From Anabaena sp. UHCC 0187 (GTDB lineage Bacteria; Cyanobacteriota; Cyanobacteriia; Cyanobacteriales; Nostocaceae), in contig NZ_VILB01000014.1 of assembly GCF_009712035.1 (NCBI RefSeq), positions 88,086 through 152,085 on the forward strand: DNA of 64,000 bases, written 5' to 3'. Of this stretch, positions 23,749 through 32,331 are shown in pieces. How positions within the stretch are numbered: the first letter of the stretch is position 1; each line of letters opens with the position of its first letter. The notes below the pieces were generated by a model. That model was given only the letters and a program-made list of their open reading frames with translations, was not told the origin of the DNA and made no database searches. The translations under genes were made by a program, and so were the position numbers.

Positions 23749-23917
23749 TGGTCGGGTGATAATTCTTAGGTGAGGTGAATATTTCCAGGTGTACCTGTAA
23801 TGGTTCTATTCTATTCTCTTCTCTTATTTACATGATAGCTGGTGATGGTTGGGTGAGATAATGTGAATAGATACAGAGTTATTAATGGTGGGTTATGTTA
23901 TTGCTAACCCACGGAGA
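23749..23917. repeat. Island repeat, copy 4
   Basis: Contains the ordered blocks gataattcttaggtgaggtg, ggtgtacctgtaatggttct, cttatttacatgatagctgg and tgggtgagataatgtgaata, but lacks the gggtttttgggttgtaattt part present in copies 3 and 5. It ends in the hairpin gtgggttatgttattgctaacccac (here 23887-23911), adjacent to the hicA stop codon. Confidence 0.8.
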
Positions 23918-23920
23918 GTA

Positions 23921-24139
23921 TTACTTATTTCCTAAAAATTCATCTACGGTAATTCCTGCTTGTCTAATTAAACTTCTGAGTAAACCTGGTGCTAGTTCTT
24001 TATGATTAGGAACTGATAAAATGGGTTTTGATTCGTGCCAAAGTATGATATGACTTCCGGTTTGATGGTCTACAGCATAGCCAAATTTTTCAAAGATTTT
24101 GACTGTTTGTTTACCGGAAATATTTGATAAGCGTCCCAT
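23921..24139 (-). CDS. hicA: HicA mRNA interferase toxin
   Basis: 72 residues with the dsRBD-like HicA fold. The pattern is KIFEKFGYAVDHQTGSHIIL, with the catalytic histidine in GSH, then SVPNHKELAPGLLRSLIRQAG. HicA cleaves mRNA and is blocked by HicB. The ATG directly follows the hicB stop codon (24140), with a GGGGAAG ribosome binding site inside hicB. Confidence 0.95.
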   Translation of the reverse strand: MGRLSNISGKQTVKIFEKFGYAVDHQTGSHIILWHESKPILSVPNHKELAPGLLRSLIRQAGITVDEFLGNK

Positions 24140-24358
24140 TTATACTACTACTTCCCCTACAAAAGATTGAGATTCTTTGGTTACATAGGGTTTTCCATGT
24201 TTTTCTAATACGTGAAGATAGCCTTTGATAGCATCTTTGATATTTTCAATTGCTTCATCTAAGCTTTTACCTTGACTGACACAACCAGGAAGTTCTGGTA
24301 CTTCAGCAACGTAACCTAGATATTCTGAATCATAGGTGAATATTACTTGAAATTTCAT
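24140..24358 (-). CDS. hicB: HicB antitoxin
   Basis: 72 residues, the partial RNase H-like HicB fold: FTYDSEYLGYVAEVPELPGC, then VSQGKSLDEAIENIKDAIKGYL. It lacks a C-terminal DNA-binding domain, as do the short HicB forms found in cyanobacteria. It is encoded first in the operon, with no gap before hicA. A purine-rich AGGAGG-type ribosome binding site (cctcctg on the plus strand) precedes the ATG. Confidence 0.95.
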   Translation of the reverse strand: MKFQVIFTYDSEYLGYVAEVPELPGCVSQGKSLDEAIENIKDAIKGYLHVLEKHGKPYVTKESQSFVGEVVV

Positions 24359-24436
24359 ACAGGAGGGGTTTGTATATTTGTGTGCTGATTATTAATATAT
24401 CTAATTTTCTTGGCTAGTTGTTCGAGGATTTGATTT

Positions 24437-24632
24437 AGTTCGGGTGATAATTCTCAGGTGAGGCGAATGTTTCCAGGTGTATCTGTGATGGTTCTATTGT
24501 CTTCTCTTATTTACATGATAGTTGGTGATGGTTGGGTGAGATGATGTGAACAGATACAGGGTTTTTGGGTTGTAATTTAGTGTTATTAATGGTGAATATT
24601 GTTGAGTTTCCTTCCTCAATCTAACCTACGTA
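24437..24632. repeat. Island repeat, copy 5 (full length)
   Basis: Same block order as copy 3: gataattctcaggtgaggcg, ggtgtatctgtgatggttct, cttatttacatgatagttgg, tgggtgagatgatgtgaaca, gtgttattaatggtgaatat, ending aatctaacctac at 24630. The last 17 bases overlap the 3' end of the ROK-like gene, so its last residues (VRRLD) are encoded inside the repeat. Confidence 0.85.
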
Positions 24633-25545
24633 CTAAGTCTGTAATTGACTGTTCATAAACAAAACGCTCTATCCAAGCTTGTCCTACTCCTAAAAGTGCA
24701 GGTTTAATACCTTCTCTTATTTTAATTTTATAAATTTTTCCTTGTAGATATTGTTGTAATTGAAGTTCATCTATAGAAGAAGTCCGTCCACCTCCTAGAA
24801 TAACAGATTGAAATTGGAGTTTTTCTTTAAGGCTATCTATAATCCAATAAATACGTTCAGTATACAATTTATTTTTCTGAGTTTGATTATAATCAGGATG
24901 CTCTTTTTCTATCCAATTAAAGAATGGCTGACCAGCTAAAATATGTATGTTGCCTTCAAAACCATTTGGCCATTTTCGTGCAATTACCTCACCTTCAAAT
25001 GGCAAAATATAGGGGGTTTTCTTTGTAATTACAGCACAGCCAATACCACCCCCAAGAGTTAAGCACAGAATAGGTTTTTTCAATTTCTTCTGATTTAAAC
25101 AATTAAATGCAAATGAAACAGCATCATTTAGTAGTAAAATATTAGAAATACCTAATTTATCATGAATTATCCTACTTAGTTCTTCTGGCCATTCCCAATA
25201 TTTAGGAGTTGTAGCGGTCTTATTATAAACTTGGCAGCCTAATGAAAGTGCTAAACCATTTATAGATTGATTTTCAATCCATTCATTTAGCCATGATAAA
25301 AAATTTTCAAAATTATTTTCACCAAAAAATTCTTCACTATTTTTGTTTTGTGGTTCATCTATTTTTAAAGATTGAAGTCTATGTTCCTGTATTTTAAACT
25401 TGAGTAAAGCAGCCTTAGATCGCATATGCCCAATTTCAACACAGAGGATACTATAATCACCATCAGTAAATGATGTTGAGCGTGTTATTATCTTGTTTAA
25501 CAATTCCCATAATTTTACTACCTGATCTACTGGTGAAAATTCCAT
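24616..25545 (-). CDS. ROK-like (hexokinase/actin-fold) protein
   Basis: 309 residues. The fold signatures are an N-terminal phosphate-1-like strand YSILCVEIGHMRSKAAL, the central LLLNDAVSFAFNC, the glycine-rich LTLGGGIGCAVI near residue 170, and GVGQAWIE near the C-terminus, which together suggest an ASKHA/ROK ATPase. The usual ROK zinc-binding motif CxCGxxGC is absent, so its activity may differ from sugar kinases. It stands alone between repeat copy 5 and the GxxExxY gene. I cannot name a substrate. Confidence 0.65.
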   Translation of the reverse strand: MEFSPVDQVVKLWELLNKIITRSTSFTDGDYSILCVEIGHMRSKAALLKFKIQEHRLQSLKIDEPQNKNSEEFFGENNFENFLSWLNEWIENQSINGLALSLGCQVYNKTATTPKYWEWPEELSRIIHDKLGISNILLLNDAVSFAFNCLNQKKLKKPILCLTLGGGIGCAVITKKTPYILPFEGEVIARKWPNGFEGNIHILAGQPFFNWIEKEHPDYNQTQKNKLYTERIYWIIDSLKEKLQFQSVILGGGRTSSIDELQLQQYLQGKIYKIKIREGIKPALLGVGQAWIERFVYEQSITDLVRRLD

Positions 25546-25670
25546 TAGTACAATCCTTTATAAGTAAAATTTTGTATATTCATTCTAACCACACCCAAGT
25601 AAAAACCTAGATGGAGTATTTATATTATATTAATTTTTATAGTTTTGATACATGAAATTCCCCTAATTCA

Positions 25671-25705
25671 GAGGAACGCGGATGAACGCGGATGAACGCA
25701 GATGA
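25671..25705. repeat. Decamer-type repeat (CGCGGATGAA)
   Basis: Three tandem copies of a 10-mer (gaacgcggat, gaacgcggat, gaacgcagat). A complementary tract (gcgttcatct x2, then gttaatctgcgtacatctgc) lies at 26078-26178 at the other side of the GxxExxY gene, giving it inverted flanking repeats. Confidence 0.85.
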
Positions 25706-25707
25706 GT

Positions 25708-26097
25708 TTAGAAATTACGGACAACACGCTTTATCTCCACTTTGGGATTACCAAAATTAATTAATAGACATAGAGTAAGTCCAGTTGTTTTCAGATAATT
25801 CATACATTGGGCAAAATGCTTAGTATCTAGTGCTGTTACTGCCTTTAACTCCACAATAATAGCGTTTTCCACCAACAAATCAGCCCTATAGTTACCCACA
25901 ACTATACCGTCATACCAAACTTCCAACATTTTCTGCGGCTCAACCAACAAACCAGTTTTCCGTAACTCATGCACCAGCGCATTTTCATAAACCGCTTCCA
26001 AAAAACCAACCCCCAAAGTATTACCCACCTTAAAAGCACACCCAATAACCTGCTCCGTAACCCTATTAAAATCTAATCTGCGTTCATCTGCGTTCAT
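25708..26097 (-). CDS. GxxExxY protein (PD-(D/E)XK_3 nuclease-like family)
   Basis: 129 residues. The family signature is GVGFLEAVYENALVHEL with the GxxExxY motif, then YRADLLVENAIIVELKA with the D...ExK nuclease-type pattern, and a C-terminal INFGNPKVEIKRVVRN. The role is unknown. The start is set at 26097 (MNADERRLDFN), which has GGAGG nine bases upstream; the frame stays open back to 26136. The N-terminal residues MNADERR are themselves encoded by the flanking decamer repeat, a common feature of this family. Confidence 0.85.
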   Translation of the reverse strand: MNADERRLDFNRVTEQVIGCAFKVGNTLGVGFLEAVYENALVHELRKTGLLVEPQKMLEVWYDGIVVGNYRADLLVENAIIVELKAVTALDTKHFAQCMNYLKTTGLTLCLLINFGNPKVEIKRVVRNF

Positions 26098-26178
26098 CTG
26101 CGTTTCCCTCCAATAAAAATGAGCAAATGTACGCAACCCAACGCCAAAACATCCGCGTTAATCTGCGTACATCTGCGG
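26078..26178. repeat. Decamer-type repeat upstream of the GxxExxY gene
   Basis: Tandem gcgttcatct units at 26080-26103 and a diverged cluster (ccgcgttaatctgcgtacat, ctgcggtt) at 26151-26178. They are the inverse complement of the tract at 25671-25705. They overlap the start codon of the GxxExxY gene. Confidence 0.8.
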
Positions 26179-26188
26179 TTAAAAAATC

Positions 26189-28402
26189 TTAATGCACCAA
26201 CTCAATAGCCCGCTTAGTCAACGCTTCCGCAGTCAAACCATTAAAAGCCATCAACTCACCCGCACTAGCGGTAGTTTCCCCACGCTTCCAGGCAAAAGAA
26301 TCACGCTGAGAATTACTGCGTAACATGATTGGTTCTAACATCGCCGCAGCGCCACCTGTCACACCAATTAAGGCATCTCCACCAAACAATTGCTCAAAAT
26401 CGGCATCACTTAAAAAACCGTTATCAGGTTCAGAACAAGTATCCCAAGCAGTATCATGAGGACGATATAAACGACGAGGATTGATAATAGAAACAATCTT
26501 CACACCAATACCTTCAGTTTCTAAAAAAGCCGCCGCTTCAAACACAGGAATTAATGTCAAATCGCCAATGACAGCAAATACAACAGTCTTCCCACCAGCC
26601 ACTTCATGTAATAACACCGCACCATCAATTAAGCCTTTTTCAGTTTGGGCAAAGGTGCTACGAATTGGCAAAGGAGACTTACTAGCAGTAATGACAATGC
26701 CCTTATTTTTTGTTTGCAAAGCCCAGTCATAACAGACTTGAATACTGTTAGCATCTGGGGGAAATAATGGGAAGACATTTCCCGTTCTCATCAATGATGC
26801 AAAATAAGCCTCTATTTCTGGTCTTTGGTGTGTCCAACCGTTGCGTCCTTGTTCCAATGCCCCGGCTGTAAATAATGTAATTGTTGACGGTGTTTTGCGG
26901 CGTAATTCTGCCATTGCTTGGGTGACAGTTTGCCAAATTGGTAAACCATTGATGGCAAAAGATTCATAGGAACACCACAAAGTTCTCGCCCCCATTAAGG
27001 ATAAACCAGCCGCTAAACCAGCACAAGCATCTTCGCTCAAAGGTTCGTAAACTTGACCTCCTGGGGCTTGGTTATAGGTATCATCGGTTGTAGGGTGAAT
27101 GATTTTTAATGCTTCATTAATATTACCAATTCCTGAAGCGGCGTTACCATCGGCGTTAGTCACAAGGAAGTTTTTATCTTTATTTCCTACTACTCCCACT
27201 AGCTTACCCATGACAGTTGTAGAAACTTGGGGAACTGCGCCAACTTGATATTCTACTAATGGTAATTCGCCAATTTCTGCTAAGGGTAATTCAAATTCTG
27301 TGACTACAGTTTTCGCAGCCGGACCACCTCCAGCCCGTTCCGCATTTGTCCGCACAATTTGCCATGCTGGGGCTGATAATGCCCGTTTTTGCAAGGCGCT
27401 GACAATGTGGGGCGCGTCTAAGGTATCTTTCGGATAGAGGTTGTGGGATTTTGCCCCTAAAGCGTGAACCCCTGCCCCTTTGAGTTGTTTGATAATAAAT
27501 ACAGTCAATTTACCGCCGAGTGCTGAACGGGCAGCTTTATCCATACCTACTAATACGGCTTTGGTAAATTCTAGGCGCTTGGCAAAGGAAAATACCGTAC
27601 TATCAACATATTCACCTGCTTGGTTTTGGTCGTCAAAATCTTTGGCGTTGACTAATACCACTTCGGCAAAACCGTTACCTTGCCAATAGGCGATCATCTC
27701 TGCGTTGGTTTTCAAAGATACCATGCTGTGGTGTTCTTGGCTGTAACCGTTCCACACTAACACGGGTAAGAAGTTGGTAGCGGTGGGGTAAGCGGTGTTA
27801 AAATGTGCCATTGCACTCATGATATAGGGTTCACCCAGTCCCCCGTCTCCCAGGGTGAAGGGGAAGAGTTTATCACGGTGCAACAGGGCTGCGGCCATGG
27901 CGAAATGTTGTCCTTGTCCCAGGGGGCCAGCCGGTGCGAGAATACCGGGAATATAGCCGGATAGGTGTCCTAATAATCCATGCTTTTCTCGAAAGCGATC
28001 GCCCAATTGTTGTACTGTAGAAATGCCCATGTCTTCTAGTGATCTGTCGAGGAACATGGCACTATAGAAACCGGGGGCGTGATGTCCAACTTCGGTGATA
28101 ATGTTTTTATGTCCCAACATGACCAAAGCTGCATAAGCCTCCGCTTGGCTGGCAAAACCGCCGGGATGTCCAGAAGCCTTACTAGCACTGACGTGGAGGG
28201 TGAGGTAGCGCAGGGCATCAGCCGCCAGTAAGGTTTGATATACTGCTGTTGTATCGGTAGGATTTGTTATAGATATATTACCAGATGCGATCGCTGGTGT
28301 TGCCCCATAAGTTTCAAAATCTGGCAATGCTTCCCCAAAATATTGTATTCCTTCGCAAAAATTTGGAACTGCGGAAGCTGTTTTTGATGTAACTACTGTC
28401 AT
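26189..28402 (-). CDS. Transketolase/phosphoketolase-like ThDP-dependent enzyme
   Basis: 737 residues. The N-terminal ThDP-binding half shows SKASGHPGGFASQAEAYAAL near residue 75 and LGDGGLGEPYIMSAM near 182, where the GDG motif binds Mg-ThDP. The pyrimidine-binding half carries ACAGLAAGLSLMGARTLWC and SITLFTAGALEQGRNGW. Such proteins are found in many cyanobacteria and are labelled transketolase, phosphoketolase or xylulose 5-phosphate 3-epimerase in databases. From sequence alone I can support only a sugar-phosphate ThDP enzyme of this superfamily. It starts at an ATG at 28402, preceded by AAGGTACTCAGC, and is probably monocistronic. Confidence 0.8.
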   Translation of the reverse strand: MTVVTSKTASAVPNFCEGIQYFGEALPDFETYGATPAIASGNISITNPTDTTAVYQTLLAADALRYLTLHVSASKASGHPGGFASQAEAYAALVMLGHKNIITEVGHHAPGFYSAMFLDRSLEDMGISTVQQLGDRFREKHGLLGHLSGYIPGILAPAGPLGQGQHFAMAAALLHRDKLFPFTLGDGGLGEPYIMSAMAHFNTAYPTATNFLPVLVWNGYSQEHHSMVSLKTNAEMIAYWQGNGFAEVVLVNAKDFDDQNQAGEYVDSTVFSFAKRLEFTKAVLVGMDKAARSALGGKLTVFIIKQLKGAGVHALGAKSHNLYPKDTLDAPHIVSALQKRALSAPAWQIVRTNAERAGGGPAAKTVVTEFELPLAEIGELPLVEYQVGAVPQVSTTVMGKLVGVVGNKDKNFLVTNADGNAASGIGNINEALKIIHPTTDDTYNQAPGGQVYEPLSEDACAGLAAGLSLMGARTLWCSYESFAINGLPIWQTVTQAMAELRRKTPSTITLFTAGALEQGRNGWTHQRPEIEAYFASLMRTGNVFPLFPPDANSIQVCYDWALQTKNKGIVITASKSPLPIRSTFAQTEKGLIDGAVLLHEVAGGKTVVFAVIGDLTLIPVFEAAAFLETEGIGVKIVSIINPRRLYRPHDTAWDTCSEPDNGFLSDADFEQLFGGDALIGVTGGAAAMLEPIMLRSNSQRDSFAWKRGETTASAGELMAFNGLTAEALTKRAIELVH

Positions 28403-28836
28403 GCTGAGTACCTTAATAAAATCGAAAAAAACTAGAGATTCTGGTTTAATGTCACCAAAATTTTACATCTTTAAGGATCTAATAGTTAATCGCATTTTCG
28501 CAATATCACCATAAGTAGGTTAAATGAACCACGTTCGCGGAGCGTCCCGAAGGGATAGGAGCGAAGTACACGAAGGAAGAAGGGAAGAAGATAGTTATCG
28601 TCAGTAACTCAGGCACATGGCGAAAAATCATTACTTATGATACCAAGAAATTAATTGCCTATTAAAATGGTACTAAAAGGTTGTCGTTAACCAGGTTATC
28701 AAAAACTGGAAGTTGAGAATAAGTTGATTGATTTTTAAGTTTTTGTTTCTTGTCAAGTTCCAATTACCCCAAGAGGGTTTATAGTTAAAGTTAAGTTATT
28801 CTGTAATTAATTGTGTAATCAAAATAGGAGAAAATT
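28403..28836. other. Intergenic region with P450 promoter and nested repeat
   Basis: 434 bases between the divergent ThDP enzyme gene and the P450 gene. It contains the nested repeat entry at 28522-28600. The part 28680-28836 is AT-rich and leads to the P450 start with TAGGAG nine bases before the ATG. No gene seen. Confidence 0.6.
28522..28600. repeat. Dispersed AACCACG...ACACGAAGG repeat with a 28-bp REP-like insert
   Basis: Reads aaatgaaccac, then a 28-bp palindrome-rich insert (28533-28560, gttcgcggagcgtcccgaag...), then gcgaagtacacgaaggaaga. The version without insert is at 63701-63740, and a version with two inserts on the minus strand is at 57610-57690. Confidence 0.85.
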
Positions 28837-30219
28837 ATGCAAATACTACCAGGACCAAAAGTACCAGCTACTATTCAAGTTTTAAACTGGATATTCAGAC
28901 CCATGCCTTATATGGTAGAATGTGCTAAAAAGTATGGTGATTTGTTTACTCTAAAATTGCAAAGTAGCTTACCACCAATTCTATTTGTTCATTCTCCTGA
29001 AGCTATACAGCAGATATTAAGTAATGATCATAAAGAATTGGAAGCACCAGGAGAATTGAATAGTATTTTTGAATATTTACTCGGCAAAAAATCTGTGATT
29101 ACTCTTAGTGGTAAAGAACATCAACGTCAACGGCAATTAATTATGCCTCCTTTTCACGGAGAAAGAATGCGAAATTATGCCGAATTAATTGAAAATATTA
29201 CCACAAAGACTATCAATAAACAACCAAAAAATCAACCTTTTAATATTAGAAATGCTTCTCAAGAGATTACACTTGGGGTAATGATGGAAGCTGTTTTTGG
29301 TATTTATGAAGGAGAACGTCCTGAAAAACTTAAACAGTTACTGTGTGAAATTGTCGAACAAACTAGTAGTCCTTGGAGAGTGGCTTTTCTCTATTTTCCC
29401 AACTTAAAAAATATGGTTGGTGTTTCGGAAATTTGGAAAAGACAAATTAAGAAACAGGAAGAAGCTGACCAACTCATTTATCAAGAAATTCGAGAAAGAA
29501 GAGAAAACTTTGATCCTCAGCGGACGGATATCCTCACTCTACTGATGGTCGCAAGAGATGAAGAAGGTCAAGCCATGACCGATGAAGAATTAAGAGATGA
29601 ATTAATGACCTTATTATTCGCAGGTCATGAAACTACAGCTACAGCGATTTCTTGGGCTTTTTACTGGATTCATAAACTCCCAGAAGTTCGAGAAAAGCTA
29701 TTAGCAGAATTGGATAGTTTAGGAGAAAATCCTGATTTTAGCACCATCTTTAAATTACCATATTTAACTGCTGTTTGTAACGAAACATTAAGGATTTATC
29801 CTGTAGGAATGCTAACTTTTCCCAGAAAGGTAAAAACACCTATTTCTCTTGGTGGTTATCAACTTGAAGCAGGTACAATTATTATGGGTTCAATTTATTT
29901 AACTCATCAACGGGAAGATATTTATCCTCAACCTGAAAAATTCAACCCAGAACGCTTTCTAGAAAGACAATTTTCACCTTATGAATTTATTCCTTTTGGT
30001 GGTGGTTCAAGACGTTGTATAGGTTTAGCATTTGCCCAAATGGAAATGAAATTAATATTAGCTAAAGTCCTGAAAACATGGTCAATGAAATTAGTTAATA
30101 CCGATGAAATTAAACCACAAAGACGGGGTTTAGTAACTGGTCCAAATGGTCCAATCAATTTAGAGATTCATAATCTTCGTCAACCAACATCTGCAAATTT
30201 AGAACCAGTGAAAGTTTAA
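28837..30219 (+). CDS. Cytochrome P450 (CYP110-like)
   Basis: 460 residues, the full length of a bacterial P450. The I-helix oxygen-activation motif AGHETTATAISW is near residue 266, the ExxR motif of the K-helix in NETLRIYP near 327, and the heme ligand loop FIPFGGGSRRCIGLAFAQ near 392-409 with the axial cysteine. CYP110 members are common in Nostocales and oxidise fatty acids or terpenes. No ferredoxin reductase gene is adjacent. TAGGAG lies nine bases before the start. It precedes the CrtO-like gene on the same strand, separated by two repeat copies. Confidence 0.95.
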   Translation: MQILPGPKVPATIQVLNWIFRPMPYMVECAKKYGDLFTLKLQSSLPPILFVHSPEAIQQILSNDHKELEAPGELNSIFEYLLGKKSVITLSGKEHQRQRQLIMPPFHGERMRNYAELIENITTKTINKQPKNQPFNIRNASQEITLGVMMEAVFGIYEGERPEKLKQLLCEIVEQTSSPWRVAFLYFPNLKNMVGVSEIWKRQIKKQEEADQLIYQEIRERRENFDPQRTDILTLLMVARDEEGQAMTDEELRDELMTLLFAGHETTATAISWAFYWIHKLPEVREKLLAELDSLGENPDFSTIFKLPYLTAVCNETLRIYPVGMLTFPRKVKTPISLGGYQLEAGTIIMGSIYLTHQREDIYPQPEKFNPERFLERQFSPYEFIPFGGGSRRCIGLAFAQMEMKLILAKVLKTWSMKLVNTDEIKPQRRGLVTGPNGPINLEIHNLRQPTSANLEPVKV

Positions 30220-30225
30220 TCTAGT

Positions 30226-30381
30226 GAAGATCCCCGACTTCTTTTTTCAGCTTGTAAATAAACGATGAGTTCATATCAGAAGTCGGGGATCTGGGTTTAT
30301 AACAACGAAGATCCCCGACTTATTTTTTCAGCTTGTAAATAAATTATGAATCCATATCAGAAGTCGGGGATCTGGGTTTAT
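30226..30381. repeat. Two direct copies of a 75-bp hairpin repeat (GATCCCCGACTT)
   Basis: Copies at about 30226-30300 and 30307-30381, almost identical. In each, agatccccgactt at the 5' side pairs with aagtcggggatct at the 3' side, a 13-bp perfect stem. A single arm (gaagtcggggatct) also occurs at 13305-13318. It lies between the P450 and CrtO-like genes and may act as a terminator. Confidence 0.9.
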
Positions 30382-30461
30382 CGTCCATTTTTTTTATTTA
30401 CTTGCAATTTGTTGTAAATATTAATAATATAAAAAAGCCAGGTTTTTATGTCATCAGAGAT

Positions 30462-32156
30462 ATGCAAGAATACGACGTTATCATTATCGGTGCTGGACAC
30501 AACGGCTTAGTTTGTGCAGCTTATTTACTCAAAGCAGGTTATAGCGTCCTCTTACTAGAAAAACGTCCTGTTCCTGGTGGTGCAGCGACAACAGAAGAAT
30601 GTATTCCAGATAAAGCACCAGGTTTTAAATTTAACTTGTGTGCCATTGACCATGAATTTATTCATTTGGGTCCAGTAGTAGAAGAATTAGAACTCACAAA
30701 ATATGGCTTAGAATATCTAGAATGTGACCCAGTTGTTTTTTGTCCTCACCCCGACGGTAAATATTTTTTAGCCCATAAATCCTTAGAAAAAACCTGTGCA
30801 GAAATCGCTCGTTACAGTGAACGAGATGCTAAAAAATATGCCGAGTTTACAAATTATTGGCAACGGGCAATTAACGCCATGACTCCCATGTTTAATGCCC
30901 CACCCACATCAATTATAGATATTTTTGGTAACTACAATCTTAAACAAGTTAAAGATTTATTTTCTGTAGTAGGTTCTCCAGCCAAAAGTTTTGATTTTGT
31001 GCGAACAATGTTAAATAGTGCCGAAGATATTCTTAATGAATGGTTTGATGAAGAATTTCTCAAAGCCCCCCTATCTAGATTAGCATCAGAATTAGGTGCG
31101 CCACCTTCTCAAAAAAATCTGGCAATTGGGGTCATGATGATGGCCATGCGTCATAATCCTGGTATGGCTAGACCTCGCGGGGGTACAGGTGCATTGGTGC
31201 AAGCATTGGTAAAATTAGTTAATAGCAAAGGTGGGGTAATTCTCACCGACCAGCACGTAGAAAAGATTTTAATTGATGATGGTAAAGCTGTAGGAGTTAG
31301 GGTGACTGGTGGTAAAGAATATCGAGCAAAACAGGGGGTAATTTCTAATATTGATGCTCAAAGATTATTCTTACAAATGACTGAAAAAAGCGATATTGAT
31401 GCCGTTGACCCTGATTTATGGGAAAGATTAGAACGTCGCATTATTAACAACAATGAAACTATCCTCAAAATAGATTTAGCATTAGATGAACCCTTACATT
31501 TTTCTCACCATGATCATAAAGATGAATATCTCATTGGTTCAATTCTCATTGCTGATTCTATGAATCATGTCGAACAAGCTCATAATAAATGTACAATTGG
31601 CGAAATTCCTGATTCTGATCCTTCCATGTATGTGGTTATGCCAAGCGCCCTTGATCCTAGTTTAGCACCACCGGGAAAACATACTTTATGGATTGAATTT
31701 TTTGCTCCTTATCAAATTGCTAATGCAAAAGGTACAGGTTTAAAAGGGACAGGTTGGACTGATGAATTGAAAAATCAAGTTGCAGATAAAGTAGTTGACA
31801 AATTAGCAACTTACGCCCCCAATGTGAAGAAAGCAACTATCGCTAGAAGGGTAGAAAGTCCCGCAGAATTAGGAGAAAGACTAGGCGCATATAAAGGGAA
31901 TTATTATCATATTGATATGACAATGGATCAAATGATCTTTTTCCGACCCTTGCCAGAAATAGCCAATTATAAAACCCCCATTGAAAATCTCTTTTTAACA
32001 GGTGCAGGAACACATCCAGGTGGTTCAATTTCCGGTATGCCAGGACGCAATTGTGCGCGGGTATTTTTGCAGAACAAGCAACCCTTTAGCCAGGCTTTAA
32101 AAGATGCCGGAAATTCGATTAAATCTACAGTTGGTTCGGTTTTTGGGATTAGTTGA
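30462..32156 (+). CDS. crtO: CrtO-like carotenoid ketolase / FAD oxidoreductase
   Basis: 564 residues of the phytoene-desaturase-like flavoprotein superfamily. The dinucleotide motif YDVIIIGAGHNGLVCAAYL starts at residue 4. The conserved RPRGGTGALVQALV lies near residue 245, and the C-terminal FAD motif NLFLTGAGTHPGGSISGMPG near 520. Length and motif pattern fit cyanobacterial CrtO, which adds keto groups to beta-carotene to form echinenone; other flavoproteins of the family cannot be fully excluded. I place the start at 30462 because the FAD motif is then at the N-terminus; the upstream frame (from a TTG at 30402) looks non-coding. Confidence 0.85.
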   Translation: MQEYDVIIIGAGHNGLVCAAYLLKAGYSVLLLEKRPVPGGAATTEECIPDKAPGFKFNLCAIDHEFIHLGPVVEELELTKYGLEYLECDPVVFCPHPDGKYFLAHKSLEKTCAEIARYSERDAKKYAEFTNYWQRAINAMTPMFNAPPTSIIDIFGNYNLKQVKDLFSVVGSPAKSFDFVRTMLNSAEDILNEWFDEEFLKAPLSRLASELGAPPSQKNLAIGVMMMAMRHNPGMARPRGGTGALVQALVKLVNSKGGVILTDQHVEKILIDDGKAVGVRVTGGKEYRAKQGVISNIDAQRLFLQMTEKSDIDAVDPDLWERLERRIINNNETILKIDLALDEPLHFSHHDHKDEYLIGSILIADSMNHVEQAHNKCTIGEIPDSDPSMYVVMPSALDPSLAPPGKHTLWIEFFAPYQIANAKGTGLKGTGWTDELKNQVADKVVDKLATYAPNVKKATIARRVESPAELGERLGAYKGNYYHIDMTMDQMIFFRPLPEIANYKTPIENLFLTGAGTHPGGSISGMPGRNCARVFLQNKQPFSQALKDAGNSIKSTVGSVFGIS

Positions 32157-32169
32157 GGAATAAAGATGT

Positions 32170-32204
32170 AGGGTGCGTTATGCTGCGCTAACGCACCAGT
32201 TTTT
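32170..32204 (+). terminator. Rho-independent terminator after the CrtO-like gene
   Basis: Stem ggtgcgtta / taacgcacc with loop tgctgcgc at 32172-32197, followed by agttttt. The stem is also a common cyanobacterial gggtgcgttangcgcaacgcacc repeat, used here as terminator. Confidence 0.8.
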
Positions 32205-32331
32205 ATATATTAAGAAGTTGTAATTTTCTCAAATATATCAAAAGATTTTAAATTTCTCAAATATAATGTAAAATGTATTGATAACTTACTTCCTGATAAT
32301 ACATTTGTATTATTTATTTCGTATTGCGCTT

